64,000 nt of DNA from Mesodorylaimus sp. YZB2_4 (taxonomy: Eukaryota > Nematoda > Enoplea > Dorylaimida > Dorylaimidae), in assembly GCA_030248295.1 (NCBI GenBank), contig JASANH010001518.1:372001-436000 (forward strand), written 5' to 3'. Positions 60,949-64,000 of the stretch are shown piece by piece (position 1 is the stretch's first letter; every line of letters starts with the position of its first letter). Under the pieces are notes generated by a model that made no database searches, had not been told where the DNA came from, and saw nothing but the letters and a program-made list of their open reading frames with translations. Both the position numbers and the translations under genes were made by a program.

Positions 60949-62412
60949 ATGGGCGAGACGGGCGAAAAAGAGAAAACCGTGGACGCAGACCCGACTAAGG
61001 GCTGTACCCATATCCAAGCCGCATTCAAGGAATTACACACCAGCTTAACGGAGAGGTTGGACCGATTTCGGAAAGGTCTGGAATCCAGCCCATCGTTGGA
61101 TCAGTTCATAAAGGAATATTTCCGAAAAGATGAAATTTTTGAGGCCGTTGCTGGGCCTTATATCCGTCTCTTCGACTCCCTCGGAGTTGCCAGTAGAGAA
61201 GGCTTGGAGAAGGTCAAAACTGAGTGCATGGAAGACGAAGAAGGAGGTATGGATTTGATCGTGATGAAAGATTACGTAAAGTTTTCTTGCAGGATTGATA
61301 CGCTGTTTGGACGATGTGGAAGCGGTGGAGAAATTGTGGGACGAGCTGCTTTTGGACATTGACAGGCGCATGAATGAGCACAAATCGCAAGATATTCGGT
61401 CAGTTACGCCTGGTAGGGAAGAGAGTTGATTTCGCCTGTTGTGCAGCCTAATCTTGGCTTGTCTTTCTTCGTGTAGATGCGATTGAACTCATAGATTGCG
61501 ACACGGGTAAGCAATCTATCCCTTGAAAAGACCTTGTCTTACTGAGACGACGGACGGACGGGCGACGAAGCACGTGAATGATGCATGTCAGCCCTATTTT
61601 GACTGCATTCCTCCGGTTGGGTCTATCCAAATTGTGCGAGTTTGAGGGATGGAGGTAGCACTCCGTTCGCACATGCACTTCACATGCACAACTAACGTTT
61701 AGATGGGGGCGATGCATTGGGACTTCCGTTTCGTGCAGCCAAGCCATTACTCTTTTAATGTTCAGCACATTCTTTTGTAGAAAAAGCAATCACCTTGAAA
61801 TCATGTTTGGATTCGAAAACGTTAACAGAGAAAACAAGCGAGAATGGACAACGACCCATTCAATACACGCTCTTTGTTCTGCTTCGCTTTTATGGATGAG
61901 GAGCTTGAGAGAAGTTTGTCGCCCAAGTGCAGGAAAACGCCTCGCAGTTCTTGAACAACGGGTGTAACATTGTTATTGTATGCAAGGGGTCCAAGGAAGG
62001 TGGCAAGAAATGGAGAGCACGAGTCGGCCTTAGCCTACCTGTCCTGGCTGATGAAAGATCTCATTTTGTTGAAAGCTTCGATTTTCCGAGATCCGTTTGG
62101 AACGCGGCTAGAACGGATGTGTGCTACATTTTAGCTTGTAAAGTCAAGATGGATTCTCTACCCAATGAAGATCCGAATGCTGACTTTTTTCAAATGGGGG
62201 GCGAAATCCTGATGGATGCCAGTGGCAACGTGCTGCACTTGCACAGATGTCAGACACCCGAGGACAGACCAACTTGTCAAGACCTGATGCAATTGGTCAA
62301 CAGTGCATCCAGGGCGACAGATACGAGCAATCGCGTGGAAAAGAGCGAGACGAAAGAGTTTCAGCGCAAAGAGAAATCACGAGGATGCGTCAAACTGTGC
62401 GTGCTGGTGTAA
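60949..62412 (+). CDS. SELENOL: Selenoprotein L: Prx-like2 selenoprotein with a UxxU redox motif
   Basis: Four exons, all joined in phase 1: 60949-61246, 61293-61412, 61477-61506 and 61781-62412, giving 359 aa with two in-frame UGA codons (61897-61899 and 61906-61908) read as selenocysteine. The N-terminal 150 residues are helical (LDQFIKEYFRKDEIFEAVAG, then KLWDELLLDIDRRM). The thioredoxin-fold Prx-like2 domain follows: YTLFVLLRFYG-U-GA-U-EKF, CNIVIVCKGS, LPVLADERSHFVE, and MGGEILMDASGNVLHLHRCQ with TPEDRP. The UGAU segment sits exactly where Prx-like2 proteins carry their CxxC redox motif. Selenoprotein L is known to form a diselenide at this motif. Flanking conservation continues on both sides of each UGA, and a SECIS element lies 9 nt after the TAA, so these are not ordinary stops. 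Upstream in-frame ATGs make the start uncertain. Confidence 0.85.
61897..61908 (+). other. Double selenocysteine recoding site (UGA-GGA-GCU-UGA)
   Basis: Two UGA codons separated by two sense codons encode U-G-A-U. The frame before them (TLFVLLRFYG) and after them (EKFVAQVQENASQFLN) is the Prx-like2 active-site strand and helix, so both must be decoded for the protein to be made. Confidence 0.85.
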
Positions 62413-62420
62413 GGGGTCGC

Positions 62421-62485
62421 GAGTGCTTATGACGGTGAAAGCGTAAACTTCCATCGGAAGCTGCTTTGGCCTGATGCATGCACTT
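62421..62485 (+). promoter_or_regulatory. SECIS element, type 2
   Basis: Helix I: GAGTGC (62421-62426) with GCACTT (62480-62485). Internal loop TT facing GCAT. Non-Watson-Crick core: ATGA (62429-62432) opposite TGAT (62472-62475). Helix II: GGTGAAAGCG (62434-62443) with TGCTTTGGCC (62462-62471), including G-U pairs and one G-G mismatch. Conserved AAA at 62445-62447, 12 nt after ATGA. Apical ministem CTTCC (62448-62452) with GGAAG (62456-62460) over a 3-nt loop, which makes it type 2. Core bases, spacing and position all meet the eukaryotic SECIS consensus. Confidence 0.85.
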
Positions 62486-63503
62486 GAGTTTTGAAAGTGC
62501 GCAGTTGTTGTTCGTGGTGCCGTGCAGTAGATACAAGTGTGGAATATGGAAGACAATTTCAGTTTGCAGTGCCAGAGTAAACTGTGAAAAACGTTGTAAT
62601 AGCCTTCTCGGCAGGCACTCCTAACACATGCTACTAGCAGAACTGTGGCACCCAGCCGGAAATACCTTCTCTCACGACCTGTAGGGGTTGTTTATTCTGA
62701 TCAATGTCCAGAGAGGTGCGTTTTAAGCCTGCGGCAAGGTAGCCATGTGGGTACACATCCGCCCGGCCTCAACATGGGTAGCGTCCTAAACAAGTAAGGA
62801 CGCTCGCTGGCTGGAATGAAGTATGAGCACCTGAAAGACTACGTGTGGATGAGGAAGTTTGAGACGCGTAAAAAGTGGACAAATATGCGCACTATGCGGC
62901 CACGCTCTAAAAATGGGAAGCAAAAAGAAGGTATTCTAGTGGCTACGTCAGACAAGATACATGACGCCAAAATTCCGAACAGGGCGCGGTCGATGGCATG
63001 CTCCCGTACGCGTAGCGTGAGTCGTACCTGTGATGGCTCGATTTGGCCCAAAAACGAGTTGCATCATTGCAGAAATTGCGAGGCACACCCGAGCACATGC
63101 CATAGCAATCGGCTGCACCCTTGGCAAGGCAGTTGACAATGATGGTAAACATTGGACATTGCACCTGACAGCAAACCATTCACCCACCCATCCAACCTGT
63201 ACGTGGCTAGAAGCTAGAGAGTGTTACAACGAAAACTGTGTGGAGTGGGCCGTTGCCATAGCCCTCAGCAATTAATTTAACAAAGACTATGTATGGCGCG
63301 AAAAACGCATGACTAGTTTCTCATTGATTTTCTAATGATGTCTGAAAATGGCACGCAAGTACGTTTCTACAGTAGTGACTCAGAAGATTGAAAAGTATTC
63401 AAGTATCGGACGTGCCCGAACAAGCAGAATTTTCTCTCGTGATGGCCTGGTTCACGTGACGTTCGCGCTCTCCGCGTAGAATTGCGCAATAAAGGATGAA
63501 AAG
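62486..63503. other. Selenoprotein 3' flank and intergenic DNA
   Basis: Contains the rest of the 3' UTR. No canonical AATAAA was found close by. Short frames only. Confidence 0.5.
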
Positions 63504-63538
63504 TATAAAAGACCCCGACACCACTCTCACTCATCAGT
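63504..63538 (+). promoter_or_regulatory. TATA box and initiator of a gene at the window edge
   Basis: TATAAAAG at 63504-63511 and an initiator-like TCAGT at 63534-63538, about 30 nt apart, the standard Pol II geometry. Confidence 0.6.
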
Positions 63539-63645
63539 TCAAGTCAGAACAAGAGAGACGAAAACTTGTCTACGTGAGTTTGGTCATCCACTGCCGCTAT
63601 TTTTAGCGGATTCATTTACGATGTCGTGGCAGCCACCAATCGAAG

Positions 63646-63891
63646 ATGTTATGGTTATTATTAGGCCTGCTGCTCGGGCCATCAACCTCCTCACACAAGA
63701 ATTATCAAATATGCATACGCCCAAGCACATGGTATCAAGAATATCCGGACAATCAGCTTACTTGTTCCCATGGCCTGAAAGAGGAGATCAAGTTTTCCAT
63801 GTGCGATGAAGCCCCTCATGCAGAGGTCGTGGACTTTACCTGCTTTAACAGCCTTGTACAAATTAGGAAGTACTGCACAAGACTGCTTTGA
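63646..63891 (+). CDS. Possible small secreted Cys-containing protein
   Basis: An 81-aa frame downstream of the TATA/Inr pair. It starts MLWLLLGLLLGPSTSS, a plausible signal peptide, and the remainder has five Cys (for example NYQICIRP, LTCSHGL and FTCFNSL). An earlier ATG at 63621 opens a different 62-codon frame (MSWQPPIEDVMVIIRPAARA) that overlaps it. It is not clear which is used, or whether introns continue beyond the window. No family recognised. Confidence 0.35.
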   Translation: MLWLLLGLLLGPSTSSHKNYQICIRPSTWYQEYPDNQLTCSHGLKEEIKFSMCDEAPHAEVVDFTCFNSLVQIRKYCTRLL

Positions 63892-64000
63892 TTGGATGCT
63901 TTTCTTGTGCTGTGCAATTTGTGTGTTCTCGCTCTGGTATTACGTCTTGCCAAATTGCATGTGAAGAGTGCTTTAGTGAGAACACACTGGTCTCTGGTTC

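Noticed and set aside
61758-61967. Plus-strand frame overlapping the selenoprotein exon (MFSTFFCRKSNHLE...)
   Set aside because: It can be spliced after the donor at 61398 but ends after 70 codons and has no family similarity. The alternative frame through the two TGAs yields a conserved Prx-like2 domain and a SECIS.

Overview
The window is animal nuclear DNA. Genes are split by short GT-AG introns, mostly about 45 to 130 nt, with acceptors ending in CAG or TAG, and both strands are used. The gene set is metazoan: a centriole scaffold (CPAP/SAS-4), proteasome alpha-2, cytosolic histidyl-tRNA synthetase with a WHEP domain, eIF4B, a patched-related protein, an SLC22-like transporter, lactate dehydrogenase, a peptide-type GPCR and a selenoprotein. 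The patched-related protein, the ShKT matrix protein and the Gly/Pro-rich secreted proteins suggest an ecdysozoan. A DRC8/EFCAB2-like EF-hand module implies motile axonemes such as sperm flagella, and selenoprotein L is known mainly from aquatic organisms. A small-genome aquatic ecdysozoan such as a tardigrade fits well. A typical nematode, which lacks motile cilia, fits less well. This is inference; no species-specific marker was seen.

Layout. 0.8-3.8 kb: CPAP/SAS-4-like gene (+). 4.3-5.4 kb: Arg/Ser-rich open frame (-). 7.2-15.2 kb: two adjacent secreted matrix genes (+), one Gly/Gln/Pro repeat-rich, the other mucin-like with an ShKT domain and Cys-Gly repeats; nearly all their introns are phase 1. 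16.1-18.3 kb: PSMA2 and a RING/RanBP2-zinc-finger gene (-). 19.5-20.7 kb: intronless orphan membrane protein (+). 22.2-25.2 kb: four-TM protein (-). 27.1 kb: small secreted protein. 28.5-30.9 kb: HARS (-), divergent from EIF4B (+, 31.5-35.0 kb). 37.6-40.6 kb: patched-related protein (+). 41.8-43.9 kb: SLC22-like carrier (+). 45.2-46.7 kb: LDH (+). 48.0-50.2 kb: second, inverted copy of the RING/RBZ-PSMA2 pair (+). 51.6-55.0 kb: long disordered protein ending in a DRC8-like EF-hand domain (-). 58.1-59.5 kb: GPCR (+). 60.9-62.5 kb: selenoprotein L with a UxxU motif and a SECIS element directly after the stop (+). 63.5 kb: TATA/Inr promoter and a short secreted-like frame.

Most notable: (1) the selenoprotein L gene, with two in-frame UGA codons spaced as U-x-x-U and a complete type-2 SECIS fold 9 nt after the stop; (2) a 2.2-kb inverted duplication of a proteasome gene and a RING gene around about 29.6 kb of unique DNA; (3) a DRC8-like domain attached to an 850-residue disordered region; (4) a lactate dehydrogenase that lacks the NAD-binding Asp; (5) the pair of modular matrix genes. 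A tRNA-derived SINE family is present in three copies.

Gene models were assembled by hand from reading frame, splice signals, intron phase and family conservation. Exon coordinates are given in the entries. No alignment, folding or database search was run.
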